Below are positions 7,331-15,965 of a stretch of 64,000 nt of DNA, in pieces. This DNA is from Desulfomicrobium sp. ZS1. Its GTDB lineage: Bacteria; Desulfobacterota; Desulfovibrionia; Desulfovibrionales; Desulfomicrobiaceae. Position 1 is the first letter of the stretch. Each line of letters starts with the position of its first letter. The DNA lies in NCBI RefSeq assembly GCF_024204645.1, contig NZ_CP100351.1, positions 2,878,001 to 2,942,000 on the forward strand, in the 5' to 3' direction. The notes beneath the pieces were generated by a model. It made no database searches. It was not told where the DNA came from and worked only from the letters and a program-made list of their open reading frames with translations. The position numbers were made by a program, and so were the translations under genes.

Positions 7331-8743
7331 CTAGGATGCTCCGTCGCGGGCCAGCACCACCCGCACGGTCTTAAAAAGAATTTCGATGTCGTGCATGAAC
7401 CGCCAGCCGTCGATGTAGGCCAGGTCCAGCGCCACCACTTCCTGAAAATCATTGATCTTGTTGCGCCCAGAAATCTGCCACAGGCCAGTGATGCCCGGCT
7501 TCATGGAGATGCGCCGGCGCTGCCAGGGCTCGTAGAGACCCACCTCGTCCGGAGTCGGAGGCCTGGTGCCCACCAGGCTCATGTCCCCGCAGAGCACATT
7601 GATGAACTGCGGAAACTCGTCCAGGGAGGTCTTGCGCAAAAAACGCCCCACCGGCGTGATGCGCGGGTCGTCCTTCATCTTGAACATGCAGCCTTGCATC
7701 TCGTTGTGGCAAAGAAGCTCCTGTTTGCGACTTTCCGCGTCGGCGTACATGGTCCTGAACTTGAACAGGGAAAAATGCCGGTTGTTGCGACCCACGCGGG
7801 TCTGCGTGAAAAAGATGGGCCCCGGAGAGTCGAGACGAATGGCCAAAGCCACAAAGGGCAGCACCAAGAGGAGGATGGCAAAACCCACCACCCCGCCCAG
7901 GATGTCGAGGATGCGCTTGTAGAAGAGCCCCGAAGTGCTGATGCGCGAGCCGTACACGGCCAGGGTCGGCACATTGCCTACATGCTCCACGGTCAGGCCG
8001 CGCACGACCTCGTCCGGGTCGAACATTCCGGGCACGATGCGGGCCGTGATGCCGAGCATGCGGCAGCTCTCGACCTTGTCGCGCAATTTGACCGGAGCAT
8101 CGGGGGGCAGAGCGAAGATGACCTCGTCGAAGTCGTCCCGAAGCAGCACCTCGCGCAGGCAGTCATGGGCGCCCAGATGCGGCACGCACTCGATCTCCCG
8201 CGCGTCGCCAAAAGACAGCCAGCCCTCCAGCCTGTGCCCCCAGCCCTGCTGGGCCAGCAACGCATCCTTCACGGCCTGCACGCGGTCCCGGCTGCCGACC
8301 AACAGCACCCGCTCCACCTGCGGGCTTCGCAGCGTGCGCTGGCGTACGAAGCTGGTCGCCAGCATGCGCACCATGAGCAGCCCGCAGAAGACGATCCAGC
8401 CGTAGATGGCGATATACCTGCGACTTATGCCCTCGGGTTCGAGCATGAAGATGCCGAGCGTCAGCACGGAAAAATCCACGATCACGGCCAGGACGACCTT
8501 GCGCAAGCCCTCCAGGCAGCCCACGGCGAAACGCTCGCTGTAGAACCCCATGCGGCCCATGACGAAGCTGTTCAGAAACATGAGCGAGAGCACCATGGTC
8601 ACGAAAACCCAGTGCGACATGCCGAAATCCCCGCCCGACAGCTCCCAGCAGATGTGCCAGGCCGCGTACGCGGCAGTGATGATGACCAGGCCGTCGGCCA
8701 GGAGCAGCATGTTGGTGATGATGAGGATCTGTTCCTTGAACAT
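7331..8743 (-). CDS. Polyprenyl-phosphate sugar-1-phosphate transferase (exopolysaccharide initiation)
   Basis: This 470-residue membrane enzyme would start exopolysaccharide repeat units by moving a hexose-1-phosphate onto undecaprenyl phosphate. The N-terminal half has several membrane helices and a CoA-binding-like domain (VERVLLVGSRDRVQAV). The C-terminal third is the bacterial sugar-transferase domain, with YKRILDILGGVVGF, SLFKFRTMYADAE, RFLRKTSLDEFPQFINVL, GDMSLVGTRPP and KPGITGLWQISGRN. It resembles the PEP-CTERM-locus EpsB-type transferases. It lies 9 bases after exosortase D and is probably co-transcribed with it. Confidence 0.93.
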   Translation of the reverse strand: MFKEQILIITNMLLLADGLVIITAAYAAWHICWELSGGDFGMSHWVFVTMVLSLMFLNSFVMGRMGFYSERFAVGCLEGLRKVVLAVIVDFSVLTLGIFMLEPEGISRRYIAIYGWIVFCGLLMVRMLATSFVRQRTLRSPQVERVLLVGSRDRVQAVKDALLAQQGWGHRLEGWLSFGDAREIECVPHLGAHDCLREVLLRDDFDEVIFALPPDAPVKLRDKVESCRMLGITARIVPGMFDPDEVVRGLTVEHVGNVPTLAVYGSRISTSGLFYKRILDILGGVVGFAILLLVLPFVALAIRLDSPGPIFFTQTRVGRNNRHFSLFKFRTMYADAESRKQELLCHNEMQGCMFKMKDDPRITPVGRFLRKTSLDEFPQFINVLCGDMSLVGTRPPTPDEVGLYEPWQRRRISMKPGITGLWQISGRNKINDFQEVVALDLAYIDGWRFMHDIEILFKTVRVVLARDGAS

Positions 8744-8752
8744 CGTCGCCTC

Positions 8753-10312
8753 CTATCCCCTGTCCACGCCGCGACCCGGCACGTAGCGCGGCAGCAACGG
8801 AACAATGCGCGAAACCATGTCGTCGACCAGGGCTTGGCCGTCCTCCACGCTCTGCCCGGGCCGCAGCAGCACTTCGATGCGCACCAGCGCGCCGTCGGTG
8901 CGGCCAAGGGCCATGGCATCCCACAAGAGCAGCCACTTGTTCAGAAACTCGTTGGTCACGGCCCGGCCGCGCTGCTCGAACCAGTAGTTGGCCACGATGC
9001 GGTTGCCGCCCTTCTCCAGCAGGATCTGGCCCACGGGAAAATCGCGCACCCCGTCCCGGGGCTGCAGATTCGTGCGCCCGGTCACGCTCCAGCCGCTGCC
9101 GAGCATGCAGGCTGTGGGCGCGTGGGCGGAATTGGTCCCGTCCTGGACCGCGTACCAGGACACGAGCAGATACAACGGGTTGCCCGACTCCATGTTGCGG
9201 AAGGTGGCGTGCACATAGTCCGACGCGCCAAGACTGCGCAGCACGCCGGGCTCAAGCGTCAGGCGCGAGCCCTCCCAGGCGCCCAGTTCCATGGGAAAAG
9301 CGGAGAAACTGTCCCGCGCCGGCACGGCCCTGGCGCCCGGAACGTTCATGAAACTTAACGCCAGCAGCACCAGCGCGGCCGTGCACAGCCCGGCCGGATG
9401 CGGCCGGGGCCAGGTCGGGGCCGCCTTCTCCCGCGCCGGAACCGCATCGTGAGTCGTATCCCAGACGGCCATCAGACGACACCCGGCGATGAGCACGACA
9501 AGCGCGACCACGTAGACCAGCCAGCCCGAAAAATCATGGAAAAAACCTTCGGCCACGGATGGCCCGAGCAGGCGCGCCAGCACGCCGGTGAGCATGATGC
9601 GAAAGGCGTTGGCGAAAATGGAAATGGGAAACGCCAACAGAAAGAGCACAAGGCGCAGCCGGTTCCTGTGCAGGAACATCCAGCCCACCAGAAGAGCCAT
9701 GAGCAGGGTCGGGATGAGGTAACGCAGCCCGCTGCAGGCATCGACCACATCAAGGGTGATAAGCCCCAGGTCGATGATGTTGCCTTCCCGAAACACGGGC
9801 ACGCTCACCAGACGCAACATCCATTCGGCCAGGGCGGACGAGAGCAGACGCAGCTGGAAGCTTATGCTGTTGTAGAGAAAGGGCGGCAGCGGAATGGCGA
9901 ACAGGGCCACGAGGGCGGGCATGCGCAGGGCTTTGAGGCCCCCATTGCCGACCACAAATCCGGTAAAGGCGACCAGCGAGGCCCAGATCGAGAAAAAAAC
10001 AAGCATCTTGATGGAGCCGAATTTCCCGGCCACGAAGAGCACGGCGGCGGCCAGGAGCCAGAGCAGCGCAGCGGAATAGCGCTCGTCGGCCAGCCTGCGC
10101 AGCCGCTCGCGCAGGGTCCAGCCCAGCCAGATCACAACGGGCGGGACAAGCCAGGCATAGGAATGATCCTCGCCCTGCCAGGAGCCTACCAGCATGGGCA
10201 GGTAGGTGCGGTACAGCCAGCCCCAGGCCGCCAGGGACAGGGCCAGCAGGGACAGGAACAGCAGGGGGCGCGGGACGATCGGCGTCACGGAGGAGGAAGA
10301 TGGTGCGTACAT
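8753..10312 (-). CDS. xrtD: Exosortase D fused to an EpsI domain (VPLPA-CTERM specific)
   Basis: This 519-residue multi-pass membrane transpeptidase would cleave and anchor VPLPA-CTERM proteins. The three catalytic residues are present: Cys193 in DVVDACSGLRYL, Arg238 in ANAFRIM and His259 in FFHDFSGW. After about eight helices the chain continues into an EpsI domain (from about residue 310), with FSAFPMELGAWEGSRLTLEP and the ANYWFEQRGR region. The fusion and the matching sorting tags in this window identify the D type. The start at 10312 omits an upstream extension that lacks a ribosome site. A good sigma-54 site lies 54 bases upstream. It heads the run xrtD, sugar transferase, TPR lipoprotein. 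Confidence 0.93.
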   Translation of the reverse strand: MYAPSSSSVTPIVPRPLLFLSLLALSLAAWGWLYRTYLPMLVGSWQGEDHSYAWLVPPVVIWLGWTLRERLRRLADERYSAALLWLLAAAVLFVAGKFGSIKMLVFFSIWASLVAFTGFVVGNGGLKALRMPALVALFAIPLPPFLYNSISFQLRLLSSALAEWMLRLVSVPVFREGNIIDLGLITLDVVDACSGLRYLIPTLLMALLVGWMFLHRNRLRLVLFLLAFPISIFANAFRIMLTGVLARLLGPSVAEGFFHDFSGWLVYVVALVVLIAGCRLMAVWDTTHDAVPAREKAAPTWPRPHPAGLCTAALVLLALSFMNVPGARAVPARDSFSAFPMELGAWEGSRLTLEPGVLRSLGASDYVHATFRNMESGNPLYLLVSWYAVQDGTNSAHAPTACMLGSGWSVTGRTNLQPRDGVRDFPVGQILLEKGGNRIVANYWFEQRGRAVTNEFLNKWLLLWDAMALGRTDGALVRIEVLLRPGQSVEDGQALVDDMVSRIVPLLPRYVPGRGVDRG

Positions 10313-10365
10313 GAAGTTCCGGATCGGCTTAAAATTTGTCCTGGGAAAATGAACCTCCCCGTGAG

Positions 10366-10381
10366 TGCAATATGAACGCCA
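10366..10381 (-). promoter_or_regulatory. Sigma-54 -24/-12 promoter of xrtD
   Basis: On the minus strand this is TGGCGT-TCATA-TTGCA, with conserved GG and GC ten bases apart and a full TTGCA. It lies 54 bases before the xrtD start codon. Confidence 0.7.
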
Positions 10382-10464
10382 GCCACGGAGCAACGGCCGC
10401 ATCCCCCGACCCGGGCGCAGAAAAAACGGAGCAGCCCAGGCCCACCCCGCATCGCGTCACGGAA

Positions 10465-10544
10465 GTCCCGTAGAACCGGACAAAAGAAACGGCTGAAGGC
10501 ATTGAGCAATAAGCATTCCCAGCGCGAGTCCGACTGGACAAGAC
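10465..10544. promoter_or_regulatory. GTCC-N9-GGAC box upstream of xrtD
   Basis: An exact box lies at 10465-10481, 84 bases upstream of the -24 element, and a one-mismatch copy (GTCC-N9-AGAC) at 10528-10544. Spacing suits an enhancer-binding activator. Confidence 0.55.
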
Positions 10545-10568
10545 AGGGTGAATTTGGCCAGGCATCCG

Positions 10569-11191
10569 TAGGGGCGAAAAATTTTTCGCCCCTACAGGTC
10601 GCGCCGGAATTGCATCATCACATTAACGGTACAACGTAGGGGCGGCCCTGCGTGGCCGCCCTTCTTCTGCCCTGCGTGGGTGCCCTTCTTCTGCCCGACG
10701 TGGGTGTCTGGCGGTACACCGAAACGGGGCAGACACGTAAACGGGGCGGGCACAAAAATAGGACGGACAGAAAAACAGGGCAGACACGTAGGTCTGCCCC
10801 TACGCGACGTGTCGTCGTGGTCATGATCGGGTGGGAAATTTTCGTGATGGCGTGCGGGCGAAAAATTTTTCGCCCCTACAGGTCGCGCCGGAATTGCATC
10901 ATCACATCAACGGTACAACGTAGGGGCGGCCCTGCGTGGCCGCCCTTCTTCTGCCCGACGTGGCCGCCCGTTTCCTGCCCTGCGTGGGTGTCTGGCGGTA
11001 CACCGAAACGGGACAGAAACGTAAACAGGGCGGGCACAAAAATAGGACAGACAGAAAAACAGGGCAGACACGTAGGTCTGCCCCTACGCGATGTGTCGTC
11101 GTGGTCATGATCGGGTGGGAAATTTTCGTGATGGCGTGGGGGGCGAAAAATTTTTCGCCCCTACAGGTATCGCGCCGGAATTGCATCATCA
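10569..11191. repeat. About 287-bp unit repeated 2.2 times, with embedded palindromes
   Basis: Each unit begins with a near-perfect palindrome, TAGGGGCGAAAAATTTTTCG and its mirror, full length 28 bases at 10569-10596. The unit then carries GGAATTGCATCATCACAT, ACAACGTAGGGGCGGCCCTG, a GCGGTACACCGAAACGGG block and a CGTAGGTCTGCCCCTACGCG inverted repeat. Copy two starts near 10857, and a partial third (about 50 bases) at 11142. No transposase or convincing gene is inside; frames through it translate to repeated low-value peptides. The palindrome core appears once more at 16081-16104. It looks like a non-autonomous, REP- or MITE-like element that was tandemly duplicated. Confidence 0.85.
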
Positions 11192-11227
11192 CATCAACGG
11201 CACAAAGGTTTACACCCGCCCCGCCGT

Positions 11228-11250
11228 GCTATATATAAAACGTATATAGC
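11228..11250 (+). promoter_or_regulatory. vapBC operator
   Basis: An exact inverted repeat, GCTATATA-N7-TATATAGC, lies 16 bases before the VapB start codon and overlaps an AT-rich promoter-like region. VapB or VapBC complexes usually bind such sites. Confidence 0.6.
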
Positions 11251-11266
11251 AACAAGGGAGGATGCC

Positions 11267-11500
11267 ATGGAAACAGGAACCGTATTCATCAACAATCGTA
11301 CGCAGGCAGTGCGCCTTCCTGCCGGGACTCGATTTCCGGATTCCGTAAAAAGGGTTCAGGTCAGGGTCGTGGGCAAGGAGCGGATTCTCACCCCTGTCGA
11401 TGCGGCTTGGGACAGCTTTTTCCTCGGCGGCCTGACCGTCACCGACGACTTCATGGCCGAACGGGCCGAACAGGCACAGTCAGAACGGGAAGCATTGTAG
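11267..11500 (+). CDS. vapB: VapB-type antitoxin (AbrB/SpoVT fold)
   Basis: This 77-residue antitoxin begins with the swapped-hairpin DNA-binding segment typical of VapB: GTVFINNRTQAVRLPAGTRF and then KRVQVRVVGKERIL. The C-terminal part, with DAAWDSFFLGG and DDFMAERAEQ, is the toxin-binding tail. A strong GGGAGGA ribosome site precedes the ATG, and an exact inverted repeat lies just upstream for autoregulation. It is followed after two bases by vapC. The pair sits between the 287-bp repeat and the exopolysaccharide genes and is transcribed against them. Confidence 0.93.
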   Translation: METGTVFINNRTQAVRLPAGTRFPDSVKRVQVRVVGKERILTPVDAAWDSFFLGGLTVTDDFMAERAEQAQSEREAL

Positions 11501-11502
11501 CC

Positions 11503-11904
11503 ATGCTCAAATATCTGCTGGACACGAACATCGTCATCTACGTCATCAAGAACCGCCCCCTGTCTGTCCTGAAAACCTTCAACCAGAACCACGGCCGCAT
11601 GGCCATCTCGTCCATAACGCTGGCGGAGCTTGCGCACGGAGTGGAAAAGAGCGCCGATCCGGCCCGGAACCTGACCGTTGTGGAAGACTTCGTCAGCCGT
11701 CTGGAAGTGCTCCCCTACGATGAGCGGGCCGCCTGGCAGTACGGCCTCATCCGCGCTGCATTGGAACGGCAAGGCACGCCTATCGGCGTGAATGACCTCC
11801 ACATCGCGGGACACGCTCGCAGCCTGGGACTGGTCATCGTCACCAACAACCTGCGGGAATTCGAACGAGTCCCCGGAGTGAGCGTCGAGAATTGGGTGGA
11901 ATAG
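11503..11904 (+). CDS. vapC: VapC toxin (PIN-domain ribonuclease)
   Basis: This 133-residue PIN-domain endonuclease, of a family that usually cuts tRNA or rRNA, has the acidic metal-binding residues in the expected places: D in YLLDTNIVIYVI, E in SSITLAELAHGV, D in IGVNDLHIAGHA, and the N-terminal half of VIVTNNLREFERV (usually TxNxxEF). The start at 11503, right after the vapB stop, gives the standard N-terminus; a longer frame upstream overlaps vapB and is rejected. VapB should silence it. Confidence 0.94.
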   Translation: MLKYLLDTNIVIYVIKNRPLSVLKTFNQNHGRMAISSITLAELAHGVEKSADPARNLTVVEDFVSRLEVLPYDERAAWQYGLIRAALERQGTPIGVNDLHIAGHARSLGLVIVTNNLREFERVPGVSVENWVE

Positions 11905-12018
11905 TAGGCGAGACAGGCCAGCAGGACAAAGGCGGTGATGGGAGGATGTGGATCGAGGATAAACGACCAGCCGGCGAAGGCGAATGAGCATCGCCAATCA
12001 CCATCCCCTATTCGCCAA
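11905..12018. other. Convergent gap with repeat fragments
   Basis: Between vapC and the convergent ATPase gene are a GGAGGATGTGGATCGAGGAT stretch and CCAATCACC-type heptamer units (11990-12020), reaching the ATPase stop codon. No terminator hairpin was recognised. Confidence 0.4.
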
Positions 12019-13161
12019 TCACCCCCACAGCCACTTCAAAAAACCACCGGCCCTTTGCGGTTTCTTGTCCGCAGGGGCGCGCTCTTCGACAGGCATTTCA
12101 GTCGGGATGCTGACCACGCCTTGCGCGGAGGCGGCTTCGGTGTCCGTTAGAGGCGCGGCCTGCGCGTCATTGAAACGTTCCTTCAGCGCCCCAAGCTCCA
12201 GGGTCAAAAGCTGCACGTCCGTGCCCCAGGCCGCGAAGCGCTCTTCCATGACCGTGAGGCGGCGTTCCAGAGCGGACAGGCGTTCCTCCAGGTCCGGCGC
12301 GACCTCCATTCCGGCCGAGGGTTCGGTGTCCCCCGTGGTCTGGACGCCGCTTGAGTGCAGCATGGGCGCCATCTGCCGGGCCACGTCCCGCACCACCTCG
12401 GGGCCGATGACTGGCAGCTCGTCGGCGAAGCCGTGCACCAGGGCCGCGTCGCAGATAATGTTGATCAGGCGCGGCACCCCGGCCGAGAGCGCGTGGATGG
12501 CTTCCATGGCCTCGGGCGTGAACAGGAGCGGATTGCCCCCGGCATGGGCCAGACGGAAGCAGATGTAGGCCTTGGCCTCGTCAAGTTCCAGGGAGGGCAG
12601 GTGAAAGGTCGAGGTAATGCGCTGGGCCAGCTGGGTCAGGGTCGGATCGGCCAGCTTGCGGCGCAGCTCCGGCTGTCCGACCAGGACCACCTGCAAGAGC
12701 GGCCGGCTGTTGCCCTGCAGATTGGAGAGCAGGCGCACCTCCTCCAGGGCGTCGCGGGACAAATTCTGGGCCTCGTCCACGATGACGATGGCGTGCCGGC
12801 CCTGGCTGAAGCGGTCAATGAGATACTCGTTGAGCATGGCCAGGTTCGCGGCCTTGTCGCCGCCCGGCTCCCCGGCCTCGAACTCACGGATGATGAGCCG
12901 CAGCAGTTCCTCGCCCGTGACATTGGTATTGAAGACCAGAGCCACGTCCACGGCCTTCTCGATGCGGCCCAACAAATAGCGGATGAGCGTGGTCTTGCCC
13001 GTGCCGATGCCACCGGTGAGGACCACGAACCCGGTCCCCTCCCCCAGGCCGTATTTGAGATGCGCGAAAGCCAGCTTGTGCTTCTCGCTCATGTACAGAT
13101 AGCCCGGATTGGGCACGATGGTGAATGGCCGCTCGCGTAGGCCGTAGAAATTTTCGTACAT
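12019..13161 (-). CDS. ExeA-like AAA ATPase of the exopolysaccharide/PEP-CTERM locus
   Basis: This 380-residue ATPase is of the type found in exosortase-linked exopolysaccharide loci (TIGR03015-like, related to ExeA/GspA). It begins YENFYGLRERPFTIVPNPGY, has the P-loop GGIGTGKTTL at about residues 50-59, Walker B IVIVDEAQNL, and the QVVLVGQPELRRKL sensor region. The last 120 residues are a coiled coil (LEERLSALERRLTVMEERF) and a charged tail. It probably energises or regulates assembly or export; the mechanism is not known. It is last of the five-gene minus-strand run beginning at 17937, with a repeat tract on each side. Confidence 0.9.
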   Translation of the reverse strand: MYENFYGLRERPFTIVPNPGYLYMSEKHKLAFAHLKYGLGEGTGFVVLTGGIGTGKTTLIRYLLGRIEKAVDVALVFNTNVTGEELLRLIIREFEAGEPGGDKAANLAMLNEYLIDRFSQGRHAIVIVDEAQNLSRDALEEVRLLSNLQGNSRPLLQVVLVGQPELRRKLADPTLTQLAQRITSTFHLPSLELDEAKAYICFRLAHAGGNPLLFTPEAMEAIHALSAGVPRLINIICDAALVHGFADELPVIGPEVVRDVARQMAPMLHSSGVQTTGDTEPSAGMEVAPDLEERLSALERRLTVMEERFAAWGTDVQLLTLELGALKERFNDAQAAPLTDTEAASAQGVVSIPTEMPVEERAPADKKPQRAGGFLKWLWG

Positions 13162-13164
13162 AGT

Positions 13165-13250
13165 TTTTTTGCTCTATCCCCGCCTTTATCCTCGCCTTTA
13201 TCCTTCTCTTGTCCTCGCCTTTATCCTTCTCTTGTCCTCGCCTTCATCCC
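13165..13250. repeat. 12-bp-period array (CCTCGCCTTTAT)
   Basis: Units CCTCGCCTTTAT and CCTTCTCTTGTC alternate through the whole junction between the BY-kinase and ATPase genes, and the last unit contains the kinase stop codon at 13244. It is the same family as at 297-380 and 960-1085. Confidence 0.75.
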
Positions 13251-14122
13251 ACTTTATTCAAAACCACTCCCAGCAGATTCCGTCCTTCCAGCATGCCGAG
13301 CGCGGTTTTCAAGTCGTTTTGCGCGGTGTGGCCTTCGCCCGCCACCAGGACGATGCCGTCCACGTATTCGGCAAAGACCAGGGCGTCGGGGATGCCCAAG
13401 AGATGCGGGCAGTCGAAGATGACGTAGCGGTCCGGATAGCGGCTCTTCAGTTCCCCGACAAGGTTCTGCATGCCGGGCGAGCTGATGATGTCCACCGAAT
13501 CCTCCTGCGACGCGCCCGCAGGCAGGACCACGAGCTTGTCGATGCCCGGATTCACGAACAGGCTTTCCACGGGCAAACCGCGCAGGAAATGGTCCGACAG
13601 CCCGGGCCGCAAGTCCATGCCCAGACCGCAGGAGATGCCGGGCCAGCGCAGGTTGGCGTCCACCAGCAGGGCGGTCTGGCTGGCGTCGCGGGCAATGGTG
13701 ATGGCCAGGTTGGTGGCCACCGTGGTCTTGCCCTCGCCCCGGCCGGGGCTGGTGACCATGATCGTGTTCAAGCCCTTGGAGCGGGTCTGCTGCAGAATCT
13801 GCGTGCGCACCACATTGAAAGCGTCGCGCAGTTCGCGCGGAGCGCCCTCGCCCAGGAGCCTGCGCTCCTCCATCTTGTGAAAGCAGGCCTGCTCGATCTT
13901 GGTCTGTTCATAACGCACCTCGACACTGTCCCGCCGCTCCGCGCCCCCGGCCTGCGCTTTCGGTCTGTATGCAGACGCGACAGGCACGACAGGCGCAGCC
14001 TGCGCGACGTGTCCGACTGGCCGCGCGGGCGCAGAGTCCGGCACAATAATGCCGGCCGAATTCCCCGCCGCCAGCCGCTCAGCTTCCTCGGCCTTTTCAA
14101 GGGCCTTGATAATCTTGCTCAT
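13244..14122 (-). CDS. BY-kinase/CpsD-type tyrosine autokinase of the exopolysaccharide locus
   Basis: This 292-residue ParA/MinD-like ATPase of the bacterial tyrosine kinase family pairs with Wzz. Visible motifs are Walker A (TSPGRGEGKTTVATNLA), Walker A' (LLVDANLRWP) and Walker B (YVIFDCPHLL). It begins MSKIIKALEKAEEAERL, typical of the exosortase-linked subfamily. The C-terminus ends at VLNKVG without the usual tyrosine cluster, so autophosphorylation may occur elsewhere or not at all. An upstream in-frame extension only translates the heptamer repeat, so the ATG at 14122 is used. Confidence 0.9.
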   Translation of the reverse strand: MSKIIKALEKAEEAERLAAGNSAGIIVPDSAPARPVGHVAQAAPVVPVASAYRPKAQAGGAERRDSVEVRYEQTKIEQACFHKMEERRLLGEGAPRELRDAFNVVRTQILQQTRSKGLNTIMVTSPGRGEGKTTVATNLAITIARDASQTALLVDANLRWPGISCGLGMDLRPGLSDHFLRGLPVESLFVNPGIDKLVVLPAGASQEDSVDIISSPGMQNLVGELKSRYPDRYVIFDCPHLLGIPDALVFAEYVDGIVLVAGEGHTAQNDLKTALGMLEGRNLLGVVLNKVG

Positions 14123-14135
14123 TTTGCTCTCTTTT

Positions 14136-14232
14136 TGGTGAGTGGTGAATGGTGAATAGTGAATGGAGAAATGCATTCGTACATGCCCTGTCTTCCCAAT
14201 CACCAATCACCATTCACCATTCACTATTTCCT
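14136..14232. repeat. Heptamer inverted-repeat element
   Basis: Units of [AG]GTGA[AG]T run from 14137 to 14165 on the plus strand. Their mirror (CCAATCACCAATCACCATTC and onward) runs from 14195 to 14232, with about 30 unrelated bases between. The whole could fold into a long hairpin. It fills the junction between wzz and the kinase gene and touches the wzz stop codon. A twin element lies at 20661-20765. Confidence 0.75.
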
Positions 14233-14237
14233 ATTTC

Positions 14238-15965
14238 CTAAAACCGGTCCATGATCTGATAAAAAATGATGTCCAAGGGCCGCACATACACGTGGAAGAG
14301 CAGTACCAGCACCGCAAGCGCCCCCGCCATTCCGGTCACGGCCATGGTGATCTTGCGCTTGCGCCGGGCCACTTCAGCGCCCGTGGCCACGTAGGGGATG
14401 GACCCCAGGAGCGGAGCCTTGGTCAGGGCGTGCAGGCTGCGCAGTCCGCGCACCGAGCCGTCCATGGCCTCGGCCAGGGCGCCGCAGCCGGCCCCGAAGC
14501 CCAGCGACATGACGAAACCGACCAGCATCAGCAGCATGCGCTTGGGCTTGGAAGGCACTTCCGGGAGCATGGGCGGTTCGATCAGGGTCAGCTTCTCGCC
14601 CGCCCGCTCCTCTTCCAGCTCCTTGGAATCCCGCGCGGCCATGAGCTTCTGCGAGGTCTCCTGGAATTTGAGCTGGGCGTTCTGGTGATCGCGCTCCAGC
14701 TTGCGGTATTCCTGTTCCACCCGCGGCGTGTTCTCCAGGCGGCGGGTCAGCTCATCCTGACGGAGGCGCAGGTCCGCGAGCATGGCCTGCTGGCTGCGCA
14801 GGTCCATGTCCGTGGCCTGCAGCTGGCTTTTGAGGGCCATCCAGGCCGGGTTGTCCGCGCTGTCGGCCACGGAACTGGCCACCATGCGACTGCGTCCCGC
14901 GCCGCTCTCCTCCAGGGCCGCCACGCGGCGCTCGGCCGCCTGCACGTCCGGGTGTTTCTGGCCATACCTGGCATTCAGGTCCGCCAGGTTGGCGCGTGCG
15001 GCCGCCAGCTCCTCGGCCAGGTCCACGCTCACGCCGCTGCCCTCCAGGGCCGCGATCTGCTCGCGCAGCTTGATGACCTCCGGGTGCTTGTCCGAATGCG
15101 TGGCCGTGAGCGACACGTACCTGGTCTTGAGCGCCCGCAGCTCCTCGGCCGGGGGCAGCACGCGCCCGCCTTCGGCCGTGACCAGGGTGCGCTGCGGCGT
15201 GACCGTGGCCAGCTGCCCTTCCAGAAAGGCCCGCCGCTCCAGGATGCCGCGAATGTTTTCCTGCACGGCCTGCGCGTCGCGCTCGATGCGCTCCAGCGTC
15301 TGCAGGTTGAGCTGGGTCAGCTCCGGCAGGGAGCCCAGGTGCTCCTCCTTGAAGCGGGCGATGAGCTCCTCGGACTGCGCCACTTCGTCACGCAGGGCCA
15401 CAAGCTGCTTTTCGAGAAAAGAATAGGCCGTGGACGCCTTTTCCTCGCGATTCTTGAGATTCTCCTCCAGAAAAAGCGAGACCAGCGTGTTGGTGGTCTG
15501 CAGCACCTTGGCGGGCTCGGTGCCTTCGAAGGCCACGGAAAAGGCAATGGTCGCCGTGGCGGGGCGGCCCGTGTTGCTCATGACCTCGGCCTGGATGGGT
15601 TCCATGGTGATGTCTTTACGCATCATCTCGACCAAGGCCTCGGAGGTCATGCTCTTGCGCTCATCCCGATACAGGCCGACGCGGTCGATGATGCTCATCA
15701 GATTGGCGCGGTTCAGCACCACCTGCGTGATGGTCTGCAGCCGCTCCTCCACGAACCCGGTCACGGTGGAACGCACCAGCTCCTGCGGCACCTCCTGACC
15801 CTCGATCAAAATCGTGGCCGAGGACTCATATTTGGCCGGCAACAACGCCACCACCACCGCGACCAACACAAAAACGGCCACGGCCGGCAAAACCATCTGC
15901 CAGATGCGACGCCGGATGACGCCAAACAGATATCCGAGTTCGGTCTCTTCACTGAAACTGGTCAT
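14238..15965 (-). CDS. Wzz/chain-length determinant protein of the exopolysaccharide locus
   Basis: This 575-residue polysaccharide co-polymerase would set chain length and partner the BY-kinase. It has a first membrane helix (MVLPAVAVFVLVAVVVALL, near residue 25), a Wzz start (YLFGVIRRRIWQ; YESSATILIEGQEVPQELV), and a long periplasmic coiled coil including IKLREQIAALEGSG and LRLRQDELTRRLENTPRVEQ. A final segment contains P-rich LIEPPMLPEVPSKPKR before the last helix. The ATG at 15965 has AAGGAG upstream. Flanking junctions on both sides carry repeats. Confidence 0.93.
   Translation of the reverse strand: MTSFSEETELGYLFGVIRRRIWQMVLPAVAVFVLVAVVVALLPAKYESSATILIEGQEVPQELVRSTVTGFVEERLQTITQVVLNRANLMSIIDRVGLYRDERKSMTSEALVEMMRKDITMEPIQAEVMSNTGRPATATIAFSVAFEGTEPAKVLQTTNTLVSLFLEENLKNREEKASTAYSFLEKQLVALRDEVAQSEELIARFKEEHLGSLPELTQLNLQTLERIERDAQAVQENIRGILERRAFLEGQLATVTPQRTLVTAEGGRVLPPAEELRALKTRYVSLTATHSDKHPEVIKLREQIAALEGSGVSVDLAEELAAARANLADLNARYGQKHPDVQAAERRVAALEESGAGRSRMVASSVADSADNPAWMALKSQLQATDMDLRSQQAMLADLRLRQDELTRRLENTPRVEQEYRKLERDHQNAQLKFQETSQKLMAARDSKELEEERAGEKLTLIEPPMLPEVPSKPKRMLLMLVGFVMSLGFGAGCGALAEAMDGSVRGLRSLHALTKAPLLGSIPYVATGAEVARRKRKITMAVTGMAGALAVLVLLFHVYVRPLDIIFYQIMDRF

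Noticed and set aside
7391-9358. Plus-strand open frame of 655 codons opposite the sugar transferase and exosortase genes
   Set aside because: It crosses two recognised minus-strand genes, and its His- and Gln-rich translation shows no domain.
10569-11191. 287-bp repeats considered as an insertion sequence
   Set aside because: There is no transposase frame and no terminal inverted repeats with target duplication; the unit is too short for an autonomous element.
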